Assembly: GCA_006384855.1 (NCBI GenBank)
Contig: VCJN01002690.1
Span: 202,216-266,215, forward strand
Length of the DNA: 64,000 nucleotides
Direction: 5' to 3'
Source: Tetraselmis striata
Lineage: Eukaryota; Chlorophyta; Chlorodendrophyceae; Chlorodendrales; Chlorodendraceae
Shown here: positions 11,566-24,045 of the stretch, in pieces
Position numbering within the stretch: position 1 is the first letter of the stretch
Layout: every line of letters begins with the position of its first letter
Translations under genes and position numbers: made by a program
The notes under the pieces: model-generated
Seen by the model: only the letters and a program-made list of their open reading frames with translations
Database searches by the model: none
Told to the model about the DNA's origin: nothing

Positions 11566-14500
11566 TTTGCCACTTGCGAAGACGGCAACACTAAACTAAT
11601 TTAGACAAGTATCCAATGCACCACAAACGCAGCATGGAATATCTGCCTCGGTATGCGACAAATGGAGCCTCGATATGGAGTCGCTGCTTGAGTGATCTGC
11701 AACCCGAGTACTGCAGGAGCCATAGTGACGCGATCACAACCTGTCCATGCTGTGTAGCTTAACATGATGAGGCACCAGCAAACACCACATGGAGCCATGG
11801 AGGACCGCACCGCGCCCTGCCAGAGCACGAGGTGCTGCAGCACCGCCTTCTTGAACAAAACAAATAGCGCGCGCTCCGTCTGCGCCACATGCCGGGCGCA
11901 CTTCTCCCGGTACGGCATGTCGCCCGGTGCCCCTGCCGGCTCCTCCCTGCCGCCATATGCCGGACCCATCAGGCCCCCACAGAGGCAGAGTCAGCATCAC
12001 CCCAAAACAGCAACAACCGGAACCACTCACGGAGCCGACACAAGAGGCACATCTGCAAACTCTGCCGTGACGCCTATCTGCCATGACGCGTTTGATAGCT
12101 CTAACATTCGCAACATCAGACAACAGTGCCTATTGCCGTGCACGTAAGAAGCAGCACGTTGACAATGAACGGCCGTAGGGCACACGAGTGCCGGCGCGTC
12201 TATGCGGCCCCGAAGCGTGAGCCTAACATAGGGGCCCTATGCGGGCGACAGCAGCAGTTGCGAAGTAGGTTCGCCTATGTGTGACCTCTGGCAGGCTGGG
12301 CCTTGTCAGAAGTGTCTTACTCCGTAGGCGCTCGTGGCTGATACACAAATTAGGCCTAAGTAACACGCCAATATTGCAGTGTGCGTTTCGAGGCCTCAAT
12401 GAGCCATTGGTTTGCACAGTATAGAGACGATCGTGGCGTAGCCGACAGCGCAGCAGGCCACCCGGCGCTGTTGAGACCTGCCATAGAGACTTGAGCTGCC
12501 TATCGCAGAGACCGTACTTGGCATTGCTCAGGTTGACGACAAACCACAAATTACCGGATGCCCCAATCTTGCCGGCGACACGAGTGCGTGCGCATGACAG
12601 TATCGTACTTAACATGCCTTGGGCATCTGTTGAGGCACGGGGGGGGGGGGCTGTTTGGGGTCGGCAAGGGTTGCTGTGCCCGTGAATCGGCTGAATGGCT
12701 CGAGCTGCCGTGGTCCAGCGAGCGACGCGCATTGCCAGCCACGCAGTCGCCGGCACACGGCAGCCCGGCCGACGGCGCCGCTGAGGGCGCCAAACAGCGG
12801 CAACAGGTTGTCGCTGCAACAGAGTGCAGAATCAGCAGCCGGCCTTGCCTGTCCAGCTCCCTAATGTGGGTGTCAAAGAGCCGGGTGAGCATGCCCATCA
12901 TCGCCCGGAACGCCTCCTCCTCCATGTACTGGAAGTAGTCCTCGCCCAGGCGCAGCGGGCCGCTGCCGTGGAGGGCGGGCGCGGCCAGCTCGGTCTTGGC
13001 GTCCTGAAAATGCTCTTCTGGCATGTGCAGCACCTACCGCAACATACAGTTTGGTCAGCGGATCACATAAATTATGGAACGCCTGTTTTGCTCCACCATT
13101 CTGCTCCACTAAATCCGGAGATTCTGGATTCTACTGGTGATGTATCTGGATATAGTTTGAGGGATATGCGGGCAAAGCGGGTTCCATGCCCAATGTGGCG
13201 GGTCAGCCTCCGCAACTGTGGTGGTAATCGCAGTGGCAGGTTCGGCGGGGTGGACGGCGATCGGCGCCTGCAGGGAAGGGGAGGAGGTGAAGCTCACAAT
13301 CATGGCGGTGACCATGTCGTCAGGGAGCCTGGCAGCGGCCGACCCGTCCGGCGGCATGCCCAGCGTAAACACCGGCCCTGTCAGCCCGATCTCAGCCAGC
13401 AGTTGCTCCTTCTCCTCCATAGCCTCGTCAGCGCCCACTGCGCCACGAAGCATCCCCGCGCCCGATGCCGTCACGACCCACCCAATGTGTGGCGGCTGGC
13501 CATCTGGGTGCTGAGTGCTGTTCGCCAAAGCAGGCAGCCCATGCGGGAAGGGATCAACGCGCCCACAGTCGCCGGGCTGTTGCTGGGGTACGGGTCCGCC
13601 AGGGGTGCGGCCAAGGCCGCCGCACCTTCGCTCACCGAGGTGCGGCACGCAACGAGCAGCTCGTTGTAGGTGATCAGGACCTTGGAATGCGGGTTGGCAA
13701 ACCCGTCTGGGTGCTGCTCCACAAAGCCGTACATGCGCAGCAGCTCCGAGTCGCCCAGTGGGCCGTACGACAGCAGCAGCTCCTCGCCTGCCGCGGGCAG
13801 CAGCACCGCCCTGCCTCAGCCTCCGTTGCCCCCATTCCTCGCTTATATAGGGCTGCCATCAGTTTGCCTGAACTCACACACCATATACCTTTTGGCAAGC
13901 TAAGCAATGTGTGTTGCACGGTGTATGGGCTGGCAACAAGGCCATCAACTCAGATCCCCCCCCCCCCCCCCCCCTCGTGCTGTGGCATGCCACGTCCCCC
14001 CTCGCTCTCCCGTCGTGGGTGGGTGGTTGCTGCCGCAGGCAGCGGATGGACCTTCCCGGATGTCTCGTGCCGCCGTGACTCCAAAGAAGCCGGTGAACTC
14101 CGCGCGCTCTCCGCTCGGCAAGTCAATGGACATGGTATCGTCGATCTTGGCCAGCTCAGTGTTGATGCGCTCCGGACGTGAGGAGTGGTTGAGCATGTCG
14201 ATGGCGCAGAGCAGGTAGAGCTCGTCCCCTGTAGAGAGAGTGAATCCCCACGCTGGTGTTTTAGACTGCATTTGCACTGCCATACACATACACATGTACA
14301 TGCGCATGTACATGTACATGTACATGTGCATACACATTTACATACCTACCACCGTGCGGTTACGGGTACTGCTGTTGTACACATATGTGGCAATAATGTG
14401 AACAAGTAGCAGACGATAAATGTTCTACTAGTAGACAAGGGCTTTACGCTCGATTATTGACCCCCGCTACGTAGGCACCAGGAGCGAAACTCAGACTACT

Positions 14501-17500
14501 CGGATACTCGTGACTATCCCGCGGTGGTGGTCGTATGCATAATCCATAATCTTCTGCCGCCAGTGCTACATTCATTGTAATTGCCGCAAGTAGTCGTTGT
14601 CATGATCACGCAATTTCACGGTCATTCATCTCTTGCAACGATTAATGACTACAGGTACAATTTTCGACCCGATATCACTTTATTGTACCCACAACGGAAC
14701 GGTGACACGTATGCATACACACACACAGAATTGCGGGCGTCGGCATGGTGATATGAACATTACTTATAAGAACGTGCCATGCCTGTTTGCCATTGAATAG
14801 GCCCGCTCAGTGACAATAAGTACTTTAAGAGCCTGCCGTGCCTCTATCGTCCATCACTACCGCCCGCACGCGGAGCGGTTGTCCGTGGCAGCGCACTACT
14901 ATTATATACTGCTCGCTACTGGTACGACGCTTCTCGTCCGCTTATTTCTCCGCTGTTAAGACTTCTCACTTTCTCTATCTCTCTCTATTCGCTGCGGCGG
15001 ACTGTCGGTATCCAGCCTGTCGGTGCCGATCCAGCAGACGGCCTTTTGGCGGCCTTCGCGGCGGGCGATATTAGACCGTCACGGGTATGGGTACGGGTAC
15101 GGGCAAATGTAACATAGAAATGTCGGGGGTTCTTACTAATACGGCATCCGTGAATCTCACACCTATAAGAACACTTTGCCGGAACCCCAATTCTGGGAAT
15201 GAAACTGCAGGTTCTTATAACCGCGCCAGCGTAATATACATGCACATATACATACACATTCAGAGGCGCATATACATGTACATACACATATGCATATACA
15301 TAGTATACATAAGCAGATACATATACATAAAAATACACATAGCGCCGGTATGTCCCGGTACATATAAATATATATGTATATAAACACGCCCCCGGCGCAT
15401 GCCCCAAGTAAAGCTGATTTTCTAGTTGGCGAGTATCTGTTCGGTGCTGCAAATGCAACCGGCATTCCGAGTATGACAGGGGAAGTACGTTGCCCTGGTT
15501 TGTTTTGTTGTTTTCTTGCGATGTCAGTGTCTGCTTGCATGTCCTACTCCAAATCGGTTTGTAAAACACAACCGAGGGTATGAAGGTGGGTGCCCTGCCG
15601 AGTGCCCTGCCTGGGTAGTGGGAAGGGGGGGAGAGTGAGGGGCTGTTGCCCGTGTGTTGCGGCTGTCGGGCCATGTGCCTGTCCCGCATGTGTAACACGG
15701 TGGCCAAAGGTTGGGGGGTTTGTTTGAAAGTTGGCAAAATCTTACTCGCTATCTTTTTATGCCTTCTTTCTCCTCAGCATCAGCCCGTACCCGGCGTGGC
15801 ATCTGCCGCCCTACAGTGTCACTTTCCATTGGTGATGCGGGAGCATCAATCCCCTCCGCATTGTAAGAACATGTTACATACACATATACATCATACTTTT
15901 GTAGTTGATTGTCCTTCAGTACATGTAGCATATGCGTGGGCGTTACATGCATGTACATGCATGTACACACACGCGCAGGGGCGCATGGGGGGCTCGGCTG
16001 TAAAGCCCGGGGGCGGACATGCTCTATACGCACATGTCAGCGAACTCTCTCATTCTCCCAGACAGACATGTGTGACACCGCTGGACTCTGAACATACTGT
16101 CTGCTCCCAATTCCGATGCATACCCCCGGGGAGGGAGTTCACCGTCTTATTTGGATTGGTAGGATGGCGATTACGGACCGCTGACGTGCTGCACCAGCGG
16201 GTGTGGACTGCCCCAATGCCGACCACGCGCCCTGCCTCTGCATGCAAGGGGGGGGGGGGGGGGGTGGGGGCACCACCACCCGCACGCACCTTGTGACACC
16301 TCCCCCGTCACCCAGTTCTCTTGCTGCATGCGGAAGCCGCGCGACTGCACCAGCCCGTACGCGTGCCGGAACGCCTCAAACGTGCGCTGCGTCGGCGGCC
16401 AGAGGTCGCCACCGCCTGCCAGCAGCGGCGACACGTCCTCCTCAAAGATGCCCTGTAGCGCCACGTCCGCGGCGGCGATGCTGGTGCCTGCGGGCCAGCC
16501 ACGCAGCATGGGGCGGTGACCGTTGGTGCAGTTGCTGTTGGTAGTGAGTAGGCAGAGAGCAGGCATCCCCTCCGGGGGGGGGGGGGGGGGGGGGGGGGGG
16601 GAATTACTGCACCTGCCAGAGCTCTGCGCTCCGCTGCCGACCAGCTCGCCAGATTGCCGACCTCTTCCGGAAGCGTGGCTAGATACGGCTGCCGGGGCGC
16701 ACTAGCTCCTGCACGTGTGTGTGGAAGGGGGGGGGGGGGGGGGGGGAGGCAACGGGGGGTGAGCGCGGGGCAGGGTGGGACATTGCAGCACGAGTGCGGA
16801 TTTGCAGATGCTGGCGGGGCTGGGTGTGTATCGCTCCACGGTGGTTGGCAAAGGGGGAGGGTCGATTAGGCTGGTGCACCAATCCCCCTGCTGAACAGCA
16901 CACCCCCTCCCCTGACCGCCGTACTTTCCTGATGCTGCAAATGCAGAAGTTTGTCAGGGAAAGTGTGTTATTAAAAAATGTATATCAATCTCCGAAGGTG
17001 GTGGCTTGGTTATCTTTTGGGTTCCGTTTGGTCGCCCCCGGTTATTCTTCACGGATGCTCGACCCTTTGGTAAGGTTCGTTGTTTGTCACTTTTAAAGGA
17101 CTACGACGATTATGCGTTGCTCCTAGCACATGCAGTCAACACTTCCAAAAGTTATGAAGAAGACAATTGAGCGCCTGCGAAACTGAACATTGCCGCTGTA
17201 GGCTGGGGGGGGAGGGGGGGGGGGACTAGGGCGCTGTGTAGCCGGCCGTTCACTGCCCGTAGATGCTGCGAGCCAGCGTCGTGCGGGGTGGAGAGGGCGC
17301 CTTCGGCAGCGGACCTTTGCCCGCCTCGTGCATAAGGAGCAGCGTGGTCGCCAGGAAGGGGTTTAACCCGGTGGCAGCGGCCCGCAGGTACGAGCCCGCC
17401 GCGACAAAGTCGCCCTCGGTGTCGGGAATGAACGACGAGGCGCCGGTAGTGCAGGGGTCGCTTCCAGGCGGGGGCATGAATATGCACAGCCGCTGCGGGA

Positions 17501-17660
17501 CGACGCACAGCTGCTGGCCAGCGCGGATTGCTGAAACGGCCCGCACGCCGCGCTCGCCGCCGCCCAGCTCGGCCATCAGCGACACTGCGGGGGACACATA
17601 GCCGCCTGCCGCCTGCACCCAGCCGCGCAGCGCCGCCTCCACGCCACTAGCGTCTCCCAT
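10962..17660 (-). CDS. SET-domain protein lysine methyltransferase, RuBisCO LSMT / SETD3 family (nine exons)
   Basis: Exons on the minus strand: 17660-17315, 16708-16613, 16487-16290, 14228-14052, 13787-13626, 13437-13298, 13033-12849, 11946-11829 and 11180-10962. Phases match throughout and the total is 546 codons plus a stop. The ATG at 17660 precedes GYVSPAVSL and RGVRAVSAIRAGQ, the split-SET N-terminal block. PYLATLPEEV and the iSET region follow. The cofactor pocket is IDMLNHSS, and GEELLLSYG carries the catalytic Tyr. The C-terminal substrate-binding domain includes YREKCARHVAQTERAL. This family methylates lysines or histidines of non-histone targets such as RuBisCO, aldolase or actin; the substrate here is unknown. 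The last exon adds an unusual 72-residue Glu/Ser-rich tail ending in KKAKQQG. The exon 7 donor appears to be GC rather than GT. Introns carry microsatellites and G tracts. The family call is firm; exons 6-8 are less certain. Confidence 0.85.
11534..11564. repeat. (TG)n microsatellite in the last intron of the SET gene
   Basis: About 15 uninterrupted TG units, preceded by an alternating TATATG/CATATA stretch from about 11,455 to 11,533. Confidence 0.9.
14276..14345. repeat. ACATGT-type microsatellite in a SET-gene intron
   Basis: A run of overlapping CATACACATGTACATG units follows exon 4 on the 5' side of the minus-strand gene. A related ATACAT-rich block lies at about 15,230-15,390 in the same 2.06-kb intron. 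Confidence 0.8.
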
Positions 17661-19108
17661 CAAGCAATACGGCTGGAGAACAGGTTTCTGTACGGGACAC
17701 GAGATGATGCACGGGGTGCGAGAGCGGGTGGTTGGTTTTCGAAGGGCAGGCCAGAGCGCGGCAACTGACGCACATGCTGGTATTATACTGATAGTCGCTA
17801 TAATGCTATATTATCAGGATTTATGCATATATATCTCTTGGTGGACAGGATCAGGGCCACGTCCTGGCAGGGACGATATTTCTGCCGGTATGCAGATATT
17901 TTATCGACTAATCATTACAGGGTAGCGACTACGGGTGCCTGTACATGAATATGTGTATCTATAAAATGGAATCGGTACTCGTATGCTGATGCCGCCGCCG
18001 CGTAGCATAGGTGTTGATTTATCTTAATTTGGTTTCGGAGCACACATATAATATATGAAACGACCCACACATAGACCCCATAGTCAATATCAGGATGCGT
18101 CGCCTACATACGCGCCGCCTGGGCGGCCTGTCGCGTGCGCGGCGACGGGAACATAGATGGCACAGACACACACATAGACAGAAACAAAGGCAGCCACACA
18201 GACACACACGCTTTCCACATATAGCCATGTACTAGGTGCTGTTTTTTCAGGGTTTATTGACATTTCCTAAAACACATTCGACAGCGCGTTATATAAGGAT
18301 TAAGATTATTATATAGTATGAGGTATACGTGTACGTTAATGTTGCCGTGTATAGGTACGTAGGGCGAGTACTAATAACAACACGCATACTGATCATTTTG
18401 GGGCCGCCTATACCGTGCACCGCCATATCACCCTACTCTCATAGCCCCCCATCGTCTGCGTACGCAGCCAATCTGTGCCTATTGCTGCATGACAACCACT
18501 AGGACGGCCATGAGGTCATCCGCCATCACATGTCCATGGAGGCAGAAATGCCATGCAATCCTTTGATGCTGGCGGATATTTCTTATTCGGCACACATGTA
18601 TATATGGTTGGATTTTAATGCGCAGATGGGCTCTCGATATGTGCCCAACAGATAGAATAAGAATAAAAAAGTGGGACAATAGGTATTTTGTACGGGTACA
18701 GACTTGCCAATGATGGTAAGTATCGTTTTCTATATAAGAGCGCAAAATAAGAAGAAAAGATCACGGATGCACGGCACACGCAGCTCTCGTCAAAGTGCTG
18801 AAACACCGATTCTGGGAGCACACACAGGTGGTCTTCACGCCGCGGCAGCATCCGTACAGCCATCGCGCCGTTCACCACCCGCGTGACATCCATCGCGCCA
18901 TGCCACCCATATTGAGATCTGCAGCGGCTTCATCTACTGCGGCATCATTGCGGCGTCAACATATTCACCCGCATGGTTGTCATGTTGACTCAGAGTGTGC
19001 ATACCGATGTGCTTATCCAGGATCCTGCGCGATCTTTGTTCGCCAGATATCATGAATCCTGGATATGCAGTGCTACTCCCTCCAGTTCTGCTCCCGCCCC
19101 CCCCCTCC

Positions 19109-19154
<46 letters not shown>

Positions 19155-19810
19155 GTAAGGAATTGAGGAGAGGTCTTCAATGGTGATGGTGACTGGACCG
19201 TTACTGCTAATAAGCGGGAAGGAATAACACGGTTTCGTGGCGTGATGATGAAATGATATTCTTTCTCACACGGAGCAGAGGATGTATCTGAAGGAGTCGC
19301 AGTGTACCGCTGCACTTGCAGGGGATACTACATGTTGTCTGCATATGAATGATTTATTTCTGTGTAGGATGGGACACTGCCGGCAAGCCTGAGAAGGTGC
19401 AGGAAGGGGGTGCTGGTGGTTTGTGCGTGCCAACCAGCTGCAGACACCAAGAGTTGGGAACGCGGCGTTGGCCCCAGGCATGTCCTCGCAGCCGTCCTCA
19501 TCCTTCTCCGCAGGTAAGGCGGCCAGGGTGGTCACAGTAGCGCCACGCCCTGTGAGGCCACTCCGTGCACACTAGCGCTAAGAATGCACGCGGATGTGCC
19601 TTACCCTGTGATGCTATGGCAGCGCAGAGCCTAGCGTGCCGCGGCTGCTGGGACTGTGGTTTGGACAACTGTCGAAGCGGGAAGCGATAAGGACTTGATG
19701 TTTCAAAGGAAGCATATTACACGGGCGTCGATGCTAGTTGCACATGTTGGGTGTCAGGCGAATAGGTGTCTAAGCTGTCACGTGGGGTTGAGAGAGGGGA
19801 AGGGGGTGGC
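17661..19810. other. Intergenic host DNA with a (CA)n microsatellite
   Basis: This is the space between the SET gene start (17,660) and the PRA1 gene stop (19,811). It holds AT-rich sequence, a CACACA-rich patch at 18,150-18,200 and a (CA)n run at 19,113-19,151 next to a short C tract. The part just above 17,660 should contain the SET gene promoter. No gene can be supported. Confidence 0.5.
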
Positions 19811-20571
19811 TTAGGCGCTTGCGGTGACCTGCGCCATCGCGTTCTGCAGGCTGACGGCGGTGCTCTGTGGCAGGAAGCTAGAGGACTCGACATCGTCTAG
19901 GAAGAGCTCGTCCGGCGCGCGGAAGGCGCCATGCGCGGCGATGATGGCGCTGCTGACCACCAGCGCGTAGATTAGCTCGCTACCGACGCTGGTCAGGAAA
20001 AAGACGACCAGCACAGACACGCCGACGCATGCCAGCAGCTGCTCTCTCGCCGACAGCGTGCGCCCGCTAACCGTAAGCGGCTCCTTGCGCACAATGTACA
20101 GGTAAAACCACATTGTGGCCAGCGCCGCGAGCCACACCAGTGACCCGGGGTGGCTGATAAAGGTGAGGGCGGTCACGAGGAAGGATAGCGTGAGGTAGTT
20201 GAACTTGAAATAAGCCACATTCTTGCGCAGCCGGCCCAGTGCCTCGCTCACGCTCTCCGGCTTGGACAGTGCCTCGCGGTCCACCATCTCACTCCAGGGC
20301 TTCATCTGCCGGGCCGCGCAAGCCGGGATAAGATGCGATCGTCCCTCGCTGCAGGGGACGGTGGGCGGGAGGGCGATTCCCTTGCGCGGACCTGCGAAAC
20401 GACGTGCGCCCCAAGCTCCTTGGCGCGCCCCGCCAGGGCCGACAGCTTGCCGCGCGCGCCTGACGCCGCTTCAACCTCGCCACCATCCGCTGCAGCGGGC
20501 GTGGAGATGGGGATCCCAATCACTGGGGGCGCCGCGTCCATCTTGCCCTCCACGCTGCTGGTCTCAGCCAT
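19811..20571 (-). CDS. PRA1-family (prenylated Rab acceptor) membrane protein, two exons
   Basis: Exon 1 is 20571-20392 (ATG, 60 codons, phase 0, donor GTCCGC). Exon 2 is 20305-19811, with the acceptor CAG directly before ATGAAGCCC. The product is 224 residues, normal for the family. After a polar N-terminal 60 residues comes the PRA1 signature: KPWSEMVDRE, then SVSEALGRLRKNVAYFKFNY. Two hydrophobic double-spanning blocks follow: LTLSFLVTALTFISHP / LVWLAALATMWFYLYIV and LLACVGVSVLVVFFLTSV / LIYALVVSSAIIAAHGAF. A DELFLDDVES acidic motif lies near the C-terminus. PRA1 proteins sit in ER, Golgi or endosomal membranes and act in Rab GTPase membrane recruitment and vesicle trafficking. The family call is confident; the cellular compartment is not visible. 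Confidence 0.9.
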
Positions 20572-21248
20572 GGCCGTGGTTCTGCCGACGCTAGGTGCAC
20601 AGATTGATTCTGCTGGAGTTCTGCGCAACCGACCTGTGATGATCCGAAATGTAAGCGGATTAATTACGCAATCATGAGAGTTAAACAGATTCGTCCGGTC
20701 ATACTACTGCCGAGGGTGATGCCGGGCGCGTGAGAGCTGGCCTGGCCTTGCCTGGCCTGGGTGTCTGCCCGCCCAAGCGAGGGAAGAACTGGTGAAACCT
20801 GCTGATTGACGGACTCCACCAGCGCGCGCGTAAGCGTGGGGCTACGGACAGGCGGCGGGAGCGAGGGCGAGACAAGCACAGTACCTGTGGAGCTGCTGCA
20901 GTGGTGTGGACAATAAAAGGTCGCCGACTAGCTAGCGGCGTGTGCTGCGTGGAAGAGACGCCGGTTGACGGGTTTGGTTACACGGGTAGCGACGTCGGGC
21001 GCGCGAAGGCACCGGGCGAAGAGGTAGTCCGCACGTCAGCACCTCGGTTCGTCGTTGATCTAGCAGGGTTGCATTTTGGTCAGATTGGTAAGAAGGATTA
21101 CAGAGGTTTGATTTCACCGGGCTAATGGTAAAGTTCGCCCCGGGATCGGGACGACATCGGCCGAAGCCGGCCGCCCAGCACTTGGCCTCTTGCGCCAGGT
21201 CTGGCATAGCCCGTAGACCATTGCCTCATTCGAACCCCGAAAGGCTAA
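20572..21248. other. Upstream region of the PRA1 gene
   Basis: This should contain the PRA1 promoter and 5' UTR. The CCTGGCCTTGCCTGGCC repeat at about 20,740 is the only structure seen. No gene can be supported. Confidence 0.4.
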
Positions 21249-22181
21249 AGCCAGTAAGAATTGTAAGTGTGTTTTAGGTGCCATATGTCGCTCAAAACAG
21301 GGGGGGGGGGATTTGTAGGGGGGGGGGGGGGGAATTTTGCAGTAGCTGGGCAAAGTTTGGTAGCTAGTACTTTCCGCTTTTCTTACAGGCTCCAACTAAC
21401 CGCCGTACCGTACGCACCGCACAACCCTCGCCAGCACTGCCGCCGCCGCGCTAGGCCGGCAGGCTGTTGCCCCGAGCGCAAATACCTATCAGTCCACAAC
21501 CACGCCTACCTCACGTCGCCAGCCTTCGGCTTGGGTAGCTGACACCATGTCGGTATCCACCAGGCACACCGTGAAGGGGGAGGTGAAGTGGGACGGAGTT
21601 TTCGGGTTTTCCGTTAAGCCTGTGCTCTACCCCCTAGAGCAGGATTGGCTAGAGGCCTGTACCGTGTGCAGCATGCTATAGAGTATGCAGTGAACGACCT
21701 GGACCCTAGCCTATTCTTTGAGCTCGTTGAACACATTGTAGTGGTCGTCGAGGAGTATGAGCTGTTCAGCTCGCCATCCTCGGGCAACAAGAGGCGGCAT
21801 GTGACCGGCGAGTCCGGTGGCAGCCGCATGCTCCAAGACAACCTAACCTGTGGGATGCGATGGAAGAGGTGCCCACTCGGTTCCACTTCGAGTTCGCCTG
21901 GTAGGCACACGCCAGAGGGGGCAGGGGCAGCCATAGAACACTACTGCCGCATAATCGTGTGCTTTGTGCTCCCAATGCTGCCCTCACGCCTTGGTATGCG
22001 CACCCACGTGTGTGGCAGCTGCCTCCTACACAATATATGGACAATTGCAGCACTTTTCCCGCTATGGACACCGATGTTGATAGTACTTTACACTGTATAT
22101 CAGCCAGCTATAAAACTTGTGGAGTGGCGGATCAGATTAGGGGGGGGGGTACCTAAGACACACTACCAATTCTTACTGGCC
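21249..22181. mobile_element. Small DNA transposon with TIRs and a TAA target duplication (PIF/Harbinger-like, probably non-autonomous)
   Basis: The left end (21249-21281) begins AGCCAGTAAGAATT and continues with AAGTGTGTTTTAGG. The right end (22149-22181), read on the other strand, begins GGCCAGTAAGAATT and continues with TAGTGTGTCTTAGG. The two ends are therefore imperfect inverted repeats of about 33 bp. TAA flanks both ends (21246-21248 and 22182-22184). A 3-bp TAA/TTA duplication is typical of PIF/Harbinger elements and Tourist-like MITEs. The 933-bp interior has G tracts at 21,301-21,332 and short ORFs. The longest useful one (21,645-21,930) reads VNDLDPSLFFELVEHIVVVV-like sequence, but no transposase motif is seen. 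Confidence 0.65.
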
Positions 22182-22190
22182 TAATAATAC

Positions 22191-23107
22191 GGGGTATTTG
22201 CGGCAAATTGGAGAGGATTTTGGAGTGGCACGTCAGCATCCCCGCGCCACGTAAGCGCGCACACCCTCGCGTACGCCAAAATTTGGCGCGATATTGGAGA
22301 GGCGCGACCAAATTGGAGAGGCGTTATCAACCGGTGATTTCAAATTGGGCTGGCGGATCCCCGTCCCGCTGTAGTCACGGCCCGCGCATCCTCCGTCGCG
22401 CGTTTCAAAAACCGACCCACCACCTCATCCTTGGAGCGACTACCATGTTCGCACGCCCCCCCGGTGCCTGACTATGGCGGGCATTGACGAAGTCCCCACG
22501 ACTGAGGGGGCGAAGGCTACCGCAGTATCCTCGCTAGAATGGAAGCGCCGCTGGGAGCGGGACGTGGAGTGGATCTTGGCGCTGTTGCACGCCGAGATGC
22601 CGCGGATATAATATGCGACTACTTGACGGCGGACAGTCAACACGGGAAGAAGGGCAAGCTGCAAGACAAGCTGCGAAAGGAAATGGGGCAGTTTCGCTCT
22701 GACTCTGGTACGGCGGTCTTGCCCGAGGGGCCGGTGCTGGTCAAGCGCATCGAGCATATCGTCCGCCATGGTCGGCTGGTGATGCTCGAAAGAGCAAGGA
22801 CGCCTGAACTGCGGCATGTGGCAGGCGTTGTTGCCGCATCTGTGCTCGGAGGACGCGTTGCTGAAGGGCAAGGCCGGGTACAAGCAGTGGTCGGAGCTAC
22901 GGGAGTACTTCTTCCTGGTGGATCCGATCTGCCGGACGGCCATCCGCTGCAGCCGGATGAGGCCGTCACCGAGACGGTGGCGGGCGGTACCGTGCCCGGG
23001 CGACGATGACTCCCATGTAACGATTACATACTGACGTTGGCCGGTGCGCGACGTGGCGGTATATCAAGCCATTCCAATATCCTCTCCAATTTCACGCAAA
23101 GACCCCC
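22191..23107. mobile_element. Small inverted-repeat element, 0.9 kb, superfamily unknown
   Basis: The left end GGGGTATTTGCGGCAAATTG followed by GAGAGGATTTTGG (22191-22223) matches the complement of 23074-23107, which reads GGGGGTCTTTGCGTGAAATT then GGAGAGGATATTGG. The word TTGGAGAGG recurs subterminally at about 22,291 and 22,313. The interior has short ORFs. One of about 46 codons from 22,471 is charged (EWKRRWERDVEWILALLHAE), and another around 22,840 reads EDALLKGKAGYKQWSELREY. I see no target-site duplication. The element starts 9 bases after the Harbinger-like element. Confidence 0.5.
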
Positions 23108-23114
23108 GAATGCA

Positions 23115-24045
23115 TTATTTACATGAGCTAGCAACATAAGGCGATATTAGGAAATCACCAGAAAAGGACAATCGGAAAGGTCCTCTACAACTGTACTGCG
23201 AGGTGGAAGCAGTAGCAGGAGAAGATGCACAATAATGGGCACGAGCCCATGCATCAGACTTGGCCATATGCACACCGGCATAGAGAATGCCGCCCAGGGT
23301 GCCATGCACGCAAGCAGAGACCCGCTGCAACAGCCCCCGCCGTGTGCGCGACAGGTGACCGCGGAACTCGGCAGGTTGGCTAGCGACAAAGTTCCGAAGT
23401 GCCTGAACGGACTGACCACGAAGGAAGCATGAGGTCGGGGGAGAAGGACCGCCAGGGAAGTCGCGCACATCCCGCAACACCGCGAAGATGTAGACCACCG
23501 TCAAAGCGAACTTCCCGTGACGGCCGCGGTCCTCACCCACAAAAGTGTAGTACCGGTGAACACCCTGCACTAGGGCGGAAGACGCCCGGTCCGCTGCCAA
23601 CTTACCATGCTCTGCCTCGGTCGCCGCGGTCCCCGGGGTGCACCAGCGGGGGTCGTTGCTCCAAGTGGGGGTCGTGGAGGACACGCACGCGAAGTCGATC
23701 ATGTAATCGCACGCCGCCCCACCCCGCGAGCGTAAAGTCCGACGGCCGCGAGCAGACCGCTGGGCGCAGCCCACTCGTCTCAAGGGTCAAGTCGCCGGCT
23801 CCCGAGCGGTCCCGGTCAAGCACCGCCCCCGCATCAATTGCCACAGATGCCCACAGATTCTTCAAAGCGGTATGCATGCGGTGCTTGTAGTTCGCTACAT
23901 GGCAGATGGGTAGATGATCCACAATGAACTCCGTAGCGCTCCGGTTCGAGCCATCCGTAGAGCGAAGCCATAAGGGCTCATTACCACACGCGGGGAGATG
24001 GCAAGTGACAAGCGCGGAACCTCCGCGCGGGCAAAGGCCCAGCAC
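23115..24045 (-). pseudogene. Retroelement polyprotein C-terminus, frameshifted
   Basis: Two overlapping minus-strand frames join near 23,715. The upstream frame (from 24,045) contains C-x-L-x-A-C-G, then DHLPICHVANYKHRMHTALK and a GAGDLTLE block. The downstream frame contains DYMIDFACVSSTTPTW and GTAATEAEHGKLAADRAS. This order (a Cys/His cluster, RH-x-x-L, a G-D-L block, then an acidic residue and E-A-E-x-x-K) is that of the zinc-plus-nuclease-like tail found behind reverse transcriptases of non-LTR elements. No RT core is present nearby. The frame change and the missing 5' part mean it is dead. A further frame at 24,529-24,272 may be related. Confidence 0.45.
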
